Positions 34,710-46,715 of a DNA stretch of 64,000 bases are shown in pieces. The DNA is taken from positions 29,990,838 through 30,054,837 of the forward strand of contig NC_081542.1 in the NCBI RefSeq assembly GCF_901000735.1, read 5' to 3'. Each line of letters opens with the position of its first letter. The stretch's first letter is position 1. The DNA comes from Corylus avellana (taxonomy: Eukaryota > Streptophyta > Magnoliopsida > Fagales > Betulaceae). The position numbers were made by a program, and so were the translations under genes. The notes beneath the pieces are model-generated. The model saw only the letters and a program-made list of their open reading frames with translations. It was not told the origin of the DNA and did not search any database.

Positions 34710-36840
34710 TGTGACAATCCTAAGTCCCTTTAGAGTATTTTTAGTTGACTCGTAGATATTTTTTTAAAAAAAGGGTTGGCTTAGGTTAACAATGAGAATG
34801 GACGAATTAAAAATATATAATAATAATACATGATAATAATAATAATAATAAGTAAATAAAATAAAAGAGTTAAATATATATATATATTGAAGCCCGGCCC
34901 TAGGCGCCGACTACCAAAAGAAAAAAAAACCTAAGCTCCTTGAAAACCTATTTCCTCTGATCTTCTACTCAGCCTATTTAAGGGAGTGAAACAAGCTTGC
35001 CGCACACCAAGAGAGAAAGAAAGAAAGAAAAAAAAAAAAAAAAAAGAGAAAAGGGATTTTTCTTGCCGCTCACTTTTCCCTCGTCACGTTGCTCTCCCTG
35101 TGTGTGTTAGGTATGGCCTCACATATTTGCTTTTCTTCATCTGATATATATATACTCATTAATAGCACAATTGTGAGTCAAATTTCAGCATTTTACCTTG
35201 GTTGCCGTGTGGCCTTGTAGTGGGAAAGAGATTGTCTTCTTGTTTTACACCTCACGTGCAGCTCTATATATATATATATATAATGATTTGAAGGAATTAC
35301 AGATATATATACATGAATACTTTATATATATATGTATAATGAGTTGAAGGATTTCAAATATATGTACATCTGATTGTTCAATATATTTATAATGATTCAA
35401 GGTATATATATATATATAATATACAGTACTACTATATATATATATATATACATAGCATGCTAACGGACGTGTATATATATATATATATATGGTATTCAAG
35501 TTGTTCATCTATATATATAGATGGGGTAGTGGGCAGTGTATATATATATATATAGTATGGAAGAACTTAAAGTATATATACATAAAGGAGTACTACTAAA
35601 TAAAATAAATTCTGAAAATTTTATGAGAAAATATACCTAAATACCTAAGTAAGTTCATTCTCAATTGATTAGCAAGCCAACTCATAATAGTAGTAGAATG
35701 TTTTGTTGTGACGTGTATGAGGGTAGTAATGTGTCTGTATTTCCTTTAGGAGATTAGTTAGCAGTCAGAGGAAAATTTTACTACAGTCAAGGGGTAAGTG
35801 AATTTATTATCCCTTCAAGAAAAATTATCATTTCATGCTATTTATGCAATTTTGTTTCAAACTGCAAATGATTATTTTGTTTATATTATGGAATTATGTT
35901 GCATGCATGACAAGTTTGAGAAAAAGAAACTTTGTGAAAATAATGATGTTTATAAGAGAATTTTGAGAAAATGATAATAAACTCTCATACATGTTGCCCT
36001 AAGATGTACCTAGAGAAGTACAAGAAATGAGAAAATAATGTTTTAAAATGAGGGCACATGTAGGAACGAGTGTATTTTTGGCTCCAAGAGAAACAAGAGA
36101 GAAGCTCGGTACCGATGCTAAGGATGGAGGCGCAATCGCTGAAGGAGGCTCTGCCAGAAGGTGGTTCCATCATAGTTTTATTTTTGCCATGCTAAGTGCA
36201 CCCAAAGTTAATCGGCTAGCCAGGGGACGGGGCTGCGGCCACAGTATTTCATCCCAGGTCGCAAGGACCGCGCAACCCTAGTATATGGGGGTAACAATAT
36301 ACCTAGGCCCTAGTATGAGATAAAGACTATCAAAAATTTTATTGATGAAAATATATTTTATTTGCTTTCTATTTTCTTTAAAAATATACTGGGAACATAT
36401 GTAGTTATGAGTTCCATTTTTCAAAACGGGACAAGGAGTAAAACTGCTCATGGTTGTGGATTTCACTTACTGGGCCCCCTTTGGGCTCATTAGTTTTTAT
36501 TTCTTGTTTCAGGTGGTGACCAGGCTGCACTAGGAGGCCGGAATGGGGGCGGGCGTATTTAGGATTTCTTATGATTTCATATTAGTCAAGTTAATAAGTG
36601 CATTGGCACAGTTTTCTTTCAGAGATTGATAAATTTATTTTAATAAGAGTCTCTATCTCGTTGTGAGACATATTTCTGTTAAACAAGAATATTTCAGTTT
36701 AGTTATTATTTCTAGACATGATATTCTAAACTTTCATGCATTCATTGGTATACTAGTATTGTTAGTTGATAAACCTTATGGATCTTTGCGAGTAAGAGAA
36801 TCATTAACAAACCTAACGCTAACGGGCTGGGGATGTTACA
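34710..36840 (+). repeat. Gypsy 3' LTR
   Basis: Partner of 27706-29847. It differs mainly in TA-repeat lengths and scattered substitutions. Followed by the second copy of GGTGA. Confidence 0.92.
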
Positions 36841-36845
36841 GGTGA

Positions 36846-38840
36846 GCAACACGATGAGCAGCACAATGACCTTGCTTGGCCAGTATTGACTATTGACCAG
36901 GTTTGCACGATAGGTATGTATGTATGATATTCCGAACCATAAATATGTACATATTTATGCATGATGGTACATATAGTTAATTAGTACATAAATTCAAATA
37001 ATGTATGTTTAACCATTTGTGTGCTAATATATACTTCATCATTGCAGATAGAGCGGGTAACTTTGAGGTGTTGATCGTAAAAGACTCGCACAAGTTGTGG
37101 GACATTCCTGATGGAAAAATGGTGGTCATGGAGTATAATGGCGCATGGCAGCCCGTAGGACAAAGCAGCAAAAAATTTAGACGGATGATGGGGAAGACGT
37201 GCAAGACCGGGACTTTTATCAGGCTATCCGACAATTGGAAGGATGTACTAGAACAAAGCAAAGAAGATTTATTTGAGTCATTGATGGTAAATGTAGTTTA
37301 GATGTTCGTAATTTATGATTTGTAGCAGTTTTTTAAAATTAAATTTTGTGAAACAACAAACGCTTTAATACGATAGTTGTTAATTGATGCAGAATTACTT
37401 CTACATCATGCCTGGGTCGGATATGGCAGCAATTAAAAAAGATGCTTTTAGAGACATGGGCAAGAAGCAAAAGCTTTTAAGGCACACGTTAAGGAAGAAG
37501 CTCATGATTCAGAGCGACGACACTCCTGGGACAGTGTCGGCAAGGATGGCTCACACCATTTCAAAGTACAACTCCAGAGATGTGGAAATATTGTTGGGGA
37601 AATGGTGTAATCCCGATTATCAAGTAGGTTATGACTTCGAACTATTTGACTTTCGTTAATTGTAATTATTCTTTGATGGCTTAGCGATTAATTATGTCTA
37701 CATGTTGGGTTCGTACTCTTATTGTGCGCACATGAAAGACATACGCGCACAGAATGAAACACCGCATTACACAGGCTCGAAGAGCTATGCAAGGGTCGCA
37801 CATGAGGAGGTACTACTCTTACTTACCATGAGTATACATATTTGTGATATATTGCGTAGTATATATCATAAATATTTAATTGATGCTTTGAATTTATTGC
37901 AGTTTATTAGTTCAGGCAAGGCTTCTACGCGAGCAAAGACGTATATCAAGACCCATACAAAGTCAGATGGTAGCCGCCCAAATCCGGTGGCCGCAGAAAG
38001 AATCGTAAGTGGCAGACACCTTGTCGTGAATTTTTTTTTATATATTAACTTATTGAGTCTTAAGAATTGTATATAAATGTGAATGCTCATGTATAGGCCC
38101 GGATGGAAGAGTTATTGCAAAATGACCCTGCGGAGCAAGTAAAAGGGCCCCGAGGCACAATTAGGTGGACACCGGATGATGCTTATGCTCAGGCGCACAA
38201 CAATAAGCCTGAGTATGTGGGTCGTGTCCGAGGGGTCAGTAAGAATATCTTGCCCGCACCCGACACCAGCTACTCATACTATACACCGTCCCAAACACGG
38301 TCGCAGAATCGGGGCGGCCCGATGATATCCTGCGAAGAATTTGAAAGAGTCATTCAATCTGAGAGGGAGAAGCATAGGGAGCAAATGGATGAGCGGCTGA
38401 CGCAGCAGAGTGAGGCGATTACTGCGGCAGTGACTGCACGAGTGGCTGAGCAGGTGGCTGCTCAGATAGCAGCGTATGAGGCCCGAATTCGCAGCCTTGA
38501 GGGGTCGAGATGTATGGGCTTCGATCCAGAGGTGACGACTATCCGGAATCCGCAAGATGCGGAGTCCCCAGCCCGAGTGATTGTGAGATCCTCAGTTGAT
38601 AGCCGATCAGGTAACAATATATTTTTATTGCTTTTATTTGATTAACACGGTTATCTTATGAGTCAAATAAACTTTGTTCACATCTAACACAATTGTATGT
38701 ATATAACACAATTGCAACGTAATATGTGTAGATGACGTAAGAGTAGAAGCTGAGGACGATCACAATGAAACCCAACATCAGACGCCGGTTGGTCAGAAGT
38801 CTCGTTTGTCAATACATTATACCCGTCGTTCAGGCACCCC
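36846..38840 (+). pseudogene. CACTA C second gene, downstream exons (Ptta/En/Spm type)
   Basis: Continues the exon cut at 27705. Splice-consistent exons: to 36913; 37048-37286 (RAGNFEVLIVKDSHKLW, KTGTFIRLSDNW); 37393-37623 (RHTLRKKLMIQS, ILLGKWCNPDYQ); one around 37720-37808 (TPHYTGSKSYARVAHEE) with unclear acceptor; 37913-38004; 38097-38610; and 38732-38840. These match the plant transposon protein family Ptta/En/Spm (Transposase_24-like), thought to assist TNP2, ending in a long coiled coil (about 38330-38510). A short last exon may begin near 39220. With the gypsy insertion the gene cannot give a full product. Confidence 0.78.
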
Positions 38841-38844
38841 GTAA

Positions 38845-38845
<1 letters not shown>

Positions 38846-38931
<86 letters not shown>
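38846..38931. repeat. (AT)n(GT)n microsatellite in an intron of CACTA C
   Basis: About 38 bases of AT followed by about 48 bases of GT directly after the splice donor GTAAGT. Confidence 0.95.
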
Positions 38932-38934
<3 letters not shown>

Positions 38935-39559
38935 TTGGAGCTTGAAGCTTTGTATAGTTAATCTTACCATATTTGTTGAAGTTGTCTCATTGAATAAACA
39001 TGTATTGTTTGTACAGTTAATATGTGTTTGTGTTTGTGCTTTGTATAGTTAATATGTATTTGTGCATACATAGTTAATATGTATGTCGAGGTTGTATATG
39101 TGACAATTATTTAATTGTTTTCTCACTTACTTTGACATTACTCATCTATTAGGAGTTTAAAATATTATATCACAAATGTCAACTAATTAGCTAATTGATT
39201 GTTCATTTTATCTTTTGCAGTTAATGCGGCGCAGATGATTGATTATTGGTCACGATGATTTGTGTATCCGGTGTTTGTTTAACGTTAGTTGTATTGTATT
39301 TTACTTTTTATTACATATTTGCACGTTAATTGTTTGTATAAAGTTATAACTAATTAGTTACACTCCATTTTATGTTATATAACGTTAGTTGTATAACGTT
39401 AGATTGTGGTTATATATTAAGGTTGAATTTTGATTATTGGGTTGAATTTTGATTATTGATGTTGATGTTGGATTATTGATTATTGATGTTGGATTATTGG
39501 TTATTGATTATTGAGTTGTCGAGGTCGTATATTCAAAAAAAAAAAAAAAAATCCCTGTA

Positions 39560-39958
39560 AACTGTAGTGACGTGGCATACACTGCCACGTCACTACAGTG
39601 GTAACGTGGCAGATAATGCCACGTTACTACTGATGGTAACGTGGCAGTGAATGCCACGTTACCACAAGTGGTAACGTGGTACGTACAAAAGCCACGTTAC
39701 TACCAATGGTAACGTGGGTGCATGCCACGTTACTAACTGTGGTAACGTGGCAGTTTGTACCACATGACTAGTTGGTAACGTGGCACAAAATAACGCATTA
39801 CCAAATTGTACCGCGTCAGAATCTGACACGTTACAAAATTTCATTTTGTTACGTCCAATTTCACTACGCGCCAGACACGTTACAATACTTTAGTAACGTG
39901 TTAAGCCTATATACACGTTACTACTGGTCCGTGACTAAAAAAATTGATTTTTGTAGTG
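39560..39958. repeat. Right subterminal inverted array of CACTA C
   Basis: GTAACGTGGCA and TGCCACGTTAC alternate with AT-rich spacers, ending in TTTTTGTAGTG. Mirror counterpart of 23064-23465. Confidence 0.85.
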
Positions 39959-39961
39959 TAT

Positions 39962-42900
39962 TGTCAATGTTCTATCAAGGCTAGCAAAAAAAAATGACCA
40001 TATAGATTTTTCAATAAGACAAACATTCTCTTATAATTTTGAAAAAAAGGAAAACAACAATTATTTTTTACCTTTTAAAAAAAATAAAAAATAAAAAAAA
40101 TAAAAAAAAAAGTAAATTTAATAAAAATAAAAAGGAAAAAAACTGAACTTTTTTTTTTATTTTTTTAAATGGAAATTCTTAATTTTTGTAAAACGGAAAT
40201 TTGTTTTTTCTTAAAAAAAAAAAAGAAAAAAAAAAGAAATTTATAAATCAAAAGTTTTTTTTTAAAACGAAAATTTTTAAATTTTATGAAAAACGAAATT
40301 TTATTTAAGTTTCAGCTTTGAAGATACATTAATTGTACGTATATGAACATGATGATGAGTCAATAATTCAAGAGTCATTATGAATATATTTTACTTCGTG
40401 GTTTGTGATAATGAAAGTATTGATGACTTTTCATGCACATGAAACATTTAGTATAAATCCAACAAAAGTTTTGAAGTTTATAATCTCAATCCAAAGAATC
40501 CACCATTTGCAAATTGCCTCTTAAATTCCACATGATGCATATGTCAATAATTTCCGAGTGATAATCCTAAGTTTATCATGTAGCTAAGTTTTTCTTGACC
40601 GACTAGGAATAAATCCAATAAATCCAAGTCCTCTTCATGCAAATTGATCTTAAATTCCACATGGACCTCAACATGATGTCAATTTTTTTTTTTTTTTTTT
40701 TTTTTGTCCAAGTGATAATCAATAAAGCGTATGAAATTTCTGGGTATCCACTCTCTTGATTCATTCACAATAAATCCAAAAGAAAAATCCACTTAATTTG
40801 GGAAATAAAGAAGATGTACTTTGGGATTGAAAATTTGTCTCAATACAAAGACTCCATGCTTGGAATCATCTATACGCAAATAAAGTCGACGTAAGTATGG
40901 GTTTGGAAGTTATCAAATTAGTCTCTCCGTTTCCAATATTGTATATATTTATCAATTAGTCCTTTTTTCTTTTTCTTTTTTCAATTTGATTAATTTGATC
41001 CTCAACATTTGGATCATCTTCCATGAGCTTGAATGGGCCCAAATGGTAACTCGAATACGTACACAGGAATAGCAAAAGGGGGAGAAAAAAATGGAAGCTT
41101 TGTACTGAATGAATTGTGCTACGCTAGCTAGTTTCTTGTGTTGGATTCCTCCATTCTACCATCTATTTTTGTTCTGACCAAGTTCTCTCTGTGAGACCGT
41201 TTTAGTTATTTGTTAAGAAGGAAACAAATGTTAATCTATCAGTTATCCCAAAAGTTTAAGCTAATAGGAAGATGTAAATTTAATCATTTAACTATTACTT
41301 TAACACTCCTCCTCACATGTGGGTTCAAACTCTCTTTTAACATGTGAGGCTCACACGTAGAATATTTAACTTAATATGGGCGGTAAATTGATGGAATCAA
41401 AGTTCAATCTCATGATCTTTGGCTTTGAATACCATGTTAAATCACCAGTTATCTCAAAACTTTAACTCATCTCATAAAACCGGTTCAATAAGAGAGTGTT
41501 GTCCATTCCTTATAAGCATGCCTAAGATCTTGTCTACCAATGTGGGATTGTTCCTTAATACCCTTCCTCACGTGTAGGCCAGTATTTTTCCTGGTATTTG
41601 TCACAGGGTAAGTAGTATGAGCCACATTTGTCCTGTAGTAGGCTCTAATATATACCATGTTAAACTACCAATTATCCCAAAAGTTTAAGCTGATAGGAAG
41701 ATGTAAATTTAATCACTTAACCATTACTTTAACAGCAAATACTTGTATTTCTTAGCAACAAGCTTATTGAGGCTCTTATCACACCCAAACATGTTTTGAT
41801 TTACAAGTATATTTATAGACCCCATCTGCAGCTCGAATTATCACCTCTATTTTCTTTTATGCAAAAGATAAAAATTGCACCCCAACTGAGCACTACTTTT
41901 CAAACTCAATAATATTAGAAAATAATTGGCTTTGTTTGTTAATGTGTTTTGGGGGAGTTTTTTTTGTTTTTGGTTTCACATTTACCGGTTTCTCTCAACT
42001 CCCAAGTGAATTTATAAATTTCTCAATTGGCAGAAAATGAGAATGAGTTACACCCAATCCCACCCATGAAACAAGCGTCATATCTATTTGTCAAAGCAAT
42101 TGAATTATGAGTAATGCGATATACCAACCCTCCGTCCCATTTCTCTTTTACTTGGTTGACGTGGCAGTGTCCAACATTTTTTATTTTAAAATAAAGGAGA
42201 TGTAACATTTGCTATAAATCCAACAAAAGTTTGAAAGTTTATAATCTCAATTCAAAGAATCCACCATTTGCAAATTGCCTCTAAAATTCCACATGATGCA
42301 TATGTCAATAATATTTTCCAAGTGACAATCTAAGTTTATCATGTAGCTAAGTTTTTATTGACCCCTAAGAATAAACCAATAAATCCAAGTCCTCTTCATG
42401 CAAATTGCTTCTTAAATTCCACGTGGACCACTTGAAGTCAATTTTTTTTTTTTTTTTTTGCAAGTGATAATCAATTTAATGTTGGGAGTATGGAATTTCT
42501 GGGTATCCGCTCTCTTCATTCATTCACAACAAATCCAAAAGAAAAATCCACTTTGGGATTGAAAGTTTATCTCAACTCAAAGACTTTACACTTGGAGTCG
42601 TTTACACGCAAATTGCACGCACGTTTCATATAAATGACAAAATTTTCCTCCAGACTGCAACTAAGGATCGATCCTATGATAACAATTATTTGGAATCATT
42701 CTCTTATATATTTTAAAGTTTCGTTATCAATTAAGTTGGATAAAAAAAATTATATATAAAATGACGAAATTGGTTATTTATGTGAAAAATTGGTCTGGAA
42801 TATTAAAAAAACAAATCATCATCTGGATTCTCAAATATTACAGAGGCTAGGGAATAACTTGTAACCAAGTGACAATTAATTGGAAAGAGTCAATTATTGT

Positions 42901-43164
42901 TTTTTAAAGTCTAAAGTATTTATGTTACGTACAGTAGAAATAGTTAAATCGAGAATGAGAATATAATGGTATTATATGAACAAATTAATGGTTATTGGAA
43001 AATAAGATGCAATAAAAGAAATAATGCCTCGCACAATCATAAAAAAATTCATATATATATATGACATTAACAAGTGAACATTGGAGCATACGTTATTACA
43101 ACAACATGAAAAACTTACAAAACATAAATAATGCATATTAAGAAAAGCACCAACGCCCATAGCC
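39962..43164. other. Intergenic sequence before the RLP cluster, with two direct duplications
   Basis: No gene seen. 40450-40880 and 42205-42640 are diverged copies (both hold CCACCATTTGCAAATTGCCTC and ATGATGCATATGTCAATAAT). A smaller pair, 41238-41300 and 41670-41735, shares TTATCCCAAAAGTTTAAGCT. A/T homopolymer tracts fill 40045-40300. Confidence 0.7.
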
Positions 43165-44282
43165 TCAACTTCTCTCCAACTTGACCTTCTTTCGCAAGCG
43201 AACAATTTTGATGTTAACGAACACAACAATCGTGTCTTTCAAATTATCAAAGCTTCGAAAGTAAGCTTGTCTCCATGATGTTTTGGCGTTACTCTAGATT
43301 TAGTTTTATTCTCTGAACACTTGGTTGAAAGAGGAGGCCTACAGACTAAAGAGTTACCTTCGTAGATAGAAGAGTCATTAAGTGTTTGAAGTTGATTACC
43401 GCTTAAAATTTTTCCATACAAGTTGTTGAATAACAAATTCAAGTGACTTAAGAAGGTCAACGAAGACATGCTTTTAGGGATATGACCATAAAGCTCATTC
43501 ATTGAGAGGTCAAGTGATTCTAACATGTGTAAATTCCCAATTTTTTCCGGAATACTTCCAGACAAATTATTCATTGATAAATTCATGTTGATCAATTTTG
43601 AGATGGTTGTAATATTATTAGGTATTTCTTCTGATAAATTGTTACTCGAAAGGTCTAAAGAATAGACTAGACCAATAATAGAACCACCATATAGATTTTC
43701 TCTTCCTTTAGAAACCAGCAGCATTTGTTCTTCATAGTCCGCTTCGCCATTGTCATCTCTGCTCAAGTTCCCTAAACATTGAGGGATTGCTCCTAAAAAA
43801 TGATTGTATGCAAGGTCTAGGATTTGAAGTTGTGAAAGGAGACATAATTGTTGAGGTATGTTCCTGTGAAACAAGTTGGACCTTAGGCTTAACCTCAATA
43901 AATATGGTAGGCTTTCTCCTATTTGTGCTAGAAGTTTTCCAAAGAATTTGTTTCGTCCAAGATCAAGGTTTCGCAAGTTTCTATAGTTTCTAAAGAAAGG
44001 GGAAAGCTCTCCCTCAAGTTGATTTTGGTGCAATGAGAATACCTTTAATGAACAAAGATGCCGCATTGAACTTGTAGCATTGCCTAATATATTGTTATCT
44101 GCTAAGTCCAATATCTTTAACTGTTGTAAATCCTTCCAATGAAGGGATAGTTTCCCGGATAGAGAATTGTTTCCCAACACAAGAACTCCCAATTCCTTTA
44201 GCATTCCAATAGAATGGGGAATCCTACCAGTAATTGAATTTGAAGAGAGGTCCAACCAAGATAACTTGGGCAATAACTCACC

Positions 44283-46322
44283 TAGGGCTGTAATCGAGCC
44301 GGGTGAGCCGGGCTTGGGGTGTGCCGAACTCGGCTTGTTTATGTTGTTTAGTAAACGAGTCGAGTCGAGTTCGAGCCGGGCTTCAAAGCCACTGTCCGAA
44401 TTCGACTCGTTAGGCCCAACACCTAACTCGGCTCGAGTTGGCGAGCCTAAGCGAGCTCGAGCAAAAGCTCGATTAAAAGCTTGTCGAGCCTTAAGCGGGC
44501 AACTCGGCTCGCTTAAGGCTCGTTTAGCAAGAAAATACCTATTTTCCTCCACTTTCTCGGCAACCAAACAATCAGAAAATAAAAACAAAATCAGATAAAA
44601 AAACACACAGAGGTGGATTCATGAGTGAAAGTGAGAGTGAAAATGAGAGTGAGAAGAGGCGGAAATGAGAGGAGAGTGATAGAGAGAGGCATAGATTCTT
44701 AACCAAAAAAATTCCCTCCACTTTCTCGGCAACCAAACAGCAAGAAAAAGATAAGAAAATCAGATTAAACGATTAAACACACAACTTGAACCAAAAAGGC
44801 ACAAAAACTCGAAGCAAATCACTGTCTAAAACATGCTTAGCAAGAAAATACCTCTTTTCCTCCACTTTCTCGGCAACCAAACAATAAGAAAATAAAAACA
44901 AAATAAGATAAAAAAACACACAGAGGTGGATTCATGAGTGAAAGTGAGAGTGAGAGTGAGAAGAGGCGAAAATGAGAGGAGAGTGATAGAGAGAGGCAGA
45001 GCGGCAGAGATGAGAGGAGAGTGATAGAGAGAGCAAGGTGAGAGTGACGGCTAAGGTTAAAGGAAATGAGGGATTGCTTCTAAACAAGGTATATATATAG
45101 GAGGTCAAAACGACGCCGTTTTGATCATAATTTTTTTTTCTCCTGATAAGTAAAAAGAAACCCTTACACGCCCAGCAAGAGACTCAAACCCAGGACCACA
45201 AAGCAAAGAGCTTTGCGGTCAACCAACTGAGCTAGCATACATCTGATGTTTATGTTTGTTATAAATATATAATGAAAGTCGTTTTGAAAGTCGGTAGAAG
45301 TCGGTTCGATGTCAGTCGAAAACCAACATCCAAAAATCTCTTCCATCTACCGACCAACAGAATGTCGGGATAAGAAAAACCATTCCGCCTACCGTCTGTC
45401 TTATGGTCGGTTTTGGTCAGCACTCGGTCGAATCATATGATTAAGTATTGGTCTTATGCTTAGAAAAAAAATATATAAAAAAAGTATTGATCTTATACAT
45501 TTGTATTATTCAATATGCTTATATGCATTATTATAATTTATAACAAACATGGACTTATATATGTATAATTTGTTATTATATAATCATATGATTTAATGAT
45601 CATGTAAATATAATCATGTACATTATAATGATAATACAATAATACTTCCATTGTGGTTATAAGTAAGACATTGTTGAATCTAATGTCAATTACTTAATTC
45701 GATATTATACAAATCACATTATTATTGTACACAAATATTATGATTAAGTATTTGAATTGTCATTGGATCATATGATTAAGTGTTGATCTTATAAATTTAC
45801 AAAACAAACAAAAATATTGATCTTATATATTTGAATTATTCAATATGCATATATGTATAATTATAATTTATAACGTACATGGACTTATAACATACATTGG
45901 AACTAAGTCTCTAGATATTTAATTATTGTATAATTTGTATTAGTATGAATTTGTATACTTATGTCATATTATAAATGCATAATTTGTTATTACTTAATTT
46001 GATATTATATGAATCACATTATCATTGTCATTGTACATGAATAATTGATTAAGTATTGGAATTGTAATTGGATCATATGGTTACGTATTTATCTTATACA
46101 TTTATATTATTCAATGTGCATAATATAACTATAACCAATTATATATATATATATATAATCTAACGAGTCTGACAAGCCCCTATCGAGTTTTGTCAAGCGA
46201 GTCGGGTATGTATCACTTATTAATCGAGCGGGTTACTACAGTACCGAGCTCGGGTTCGGGCCGAGCTTAACTGAGCGGGTCTCGAGCGGGTTGTCGGACG
46301 GACTAGTTTATTTACAGCCCTA
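44283..46322. mobile_element. Non-autonomous hAT element in RLP gene 1 (TSD AACTCACC)
   Basis: Terminal inverted repeats TAGGGCTGTAA..TTACAGCCCTA (one mismatch further in), with the 8-base duplication AACTCACC at 44275-44282 and 46323-46330. This is the TSD length expected of hAT transposons. Subterminal GAGCTCGA/TCGAGC motifs fill both ends. No transposase. Inside is an approximately 313-base direct duplication (44525 and 44838), a tRNA-like SINE segment (45150-45240), and a patch (45270-45430) similar to the hAT fragment at 53905-54124. Confidence 0.92.
45150..45240 (-). mobile_element. tRNA-derived SINE-like segment inside the hAT element
   Basis: On the minus strand: A-box-like TAGCTCAGTTGG, then 35 bases later the B-box-like GGGTTTGAGTC, the internal pol III promoter of tRNAs. 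The anticodon arm does not fold as a real tRNA and no acceptor stem is seen, so a SINE head is more likely than a tRNA gene. Confidence 0.55.
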
Positions 46323-46715
46323 AACTCACCTATGTTTTTTGGAATAGGTCCAAAAAACATATTATTCTTGAGATGTATATCGATTAGACTGCTAGGAAAA
46401 AGTGGGAGTGGACCCTTTAAGTTGTTGGAACTCAAATCAAAATAATATGACATGTGCTGTTGTCACAGTTAACGCCTATCCAAGTGCAGCAATCATCACC
46501 AACCCAAGAAGAGAGACGACCCGATGGATTTGTAAGACTTTCTGTGAAGCTAATTAAGAAGTGATTTTCTCTCCATCTCTGAGCATCTGGAAATAGGGCT
46601 TTTGGTGTATAAAACAGGTTTAATAACTTGTAGGTAGGATGCAGTTCCAAGCAGAAAGAAGAAAAAAAATCAGATGGAGAGGAATAACAGACATAAAGAA
46701 GTGAGTTCTACCCAT

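Larger units (their letters stand above)
27706..36840 (+). mobile_element. Ty3/gypsy chromovirus retrotransposon nested in CACTA C (TSD GGTGA)
   Basis: 9.1 kb, with LTRs of 2142 and 2131 bases beginning TGTGACAATCC and ending GATGTTACA. GGTGA is duplicated at 27701-27705 and 36841-36845. PBS TGGTATCAGAGC at 29852-29863; polypurine tract AAGGGGGGAGGA just before 34710. Order of coding parts: gag, protease, RT, RNase H, integrase, C-terminal chromodomain-like tail. This order and tail place it in the chromovirus branch, probably the Tekay/Del group (long LTRs). Several frameshifts and stops make it non-autonomous. About 5 substitutions in a 190-base LTR stretch suggest a fairly recent insertion. 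Confidence 0.93.
23064..39958 (+). mobile_element. Complete CACTA (En/Spm) element C with TSD TAT
   Basis: Left end CACTGCAAAAATATT; right end GATTTTTGTAGTG, i.e. CACTACAAAAATC reversed. TAT flanks both sides (23061-23063 and 39959-39961). Subterminal TAACGTG inverted arrays occur at both ends. It contains a TNP2-like gene lacking its catalytic core and a second gene of the plant Ptta/En/Spm type, the latter split by a gypsy retrotransposon. Length is 16.9 kb, about 7.8 kb without the gypsy insertion. Stretch 23466-24180 is AT-rich and may hold another unbounded insertion; 24262-25657 is leader and intron-like sequence. Confidence 0.92.
43165..46715 (-). pseudogene. Broken LRR receptor-like protein gene 1, split by a hAT element
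   Basis: Related to gene 2 (48406-51319). On the minus strand: start ATG at 46715 with a hydrophobic leader that soon shifts frame; an N-terminal LRR cap ([19 protein letters not shown]); then a jump straight into a late LRR ([15 protein letters not shown]), so most of the repeats are deleted. The hAT insertion (44283-46322) follows, then about ten LRRs (LDLSSNSITGRIPHSIG onward), the island-like region (DYEEQMLLVSKGRENLYG), further LRRs and the C-terminal cap. Near 43260 the juxtamembrane and transmembrane part is deleted and the frame shifts into the basic tail, ending at 43165. RLPs of this type sit in the plasma membrane and sense pathogen or developmental signals; this copy cannot. Confidence 0.87.

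Noticed and set aside
38846..39050. 95-codon frame rich in Tyr-Ile and Cys-Val
   Set aside because: Translation of the (AT)n(GT)n microsatellite in an intron.
45150..45240. Functional tRNA gene
   Set aside because: A and B boxes are present, but the anticodon arm and acceptor stem do not fold.
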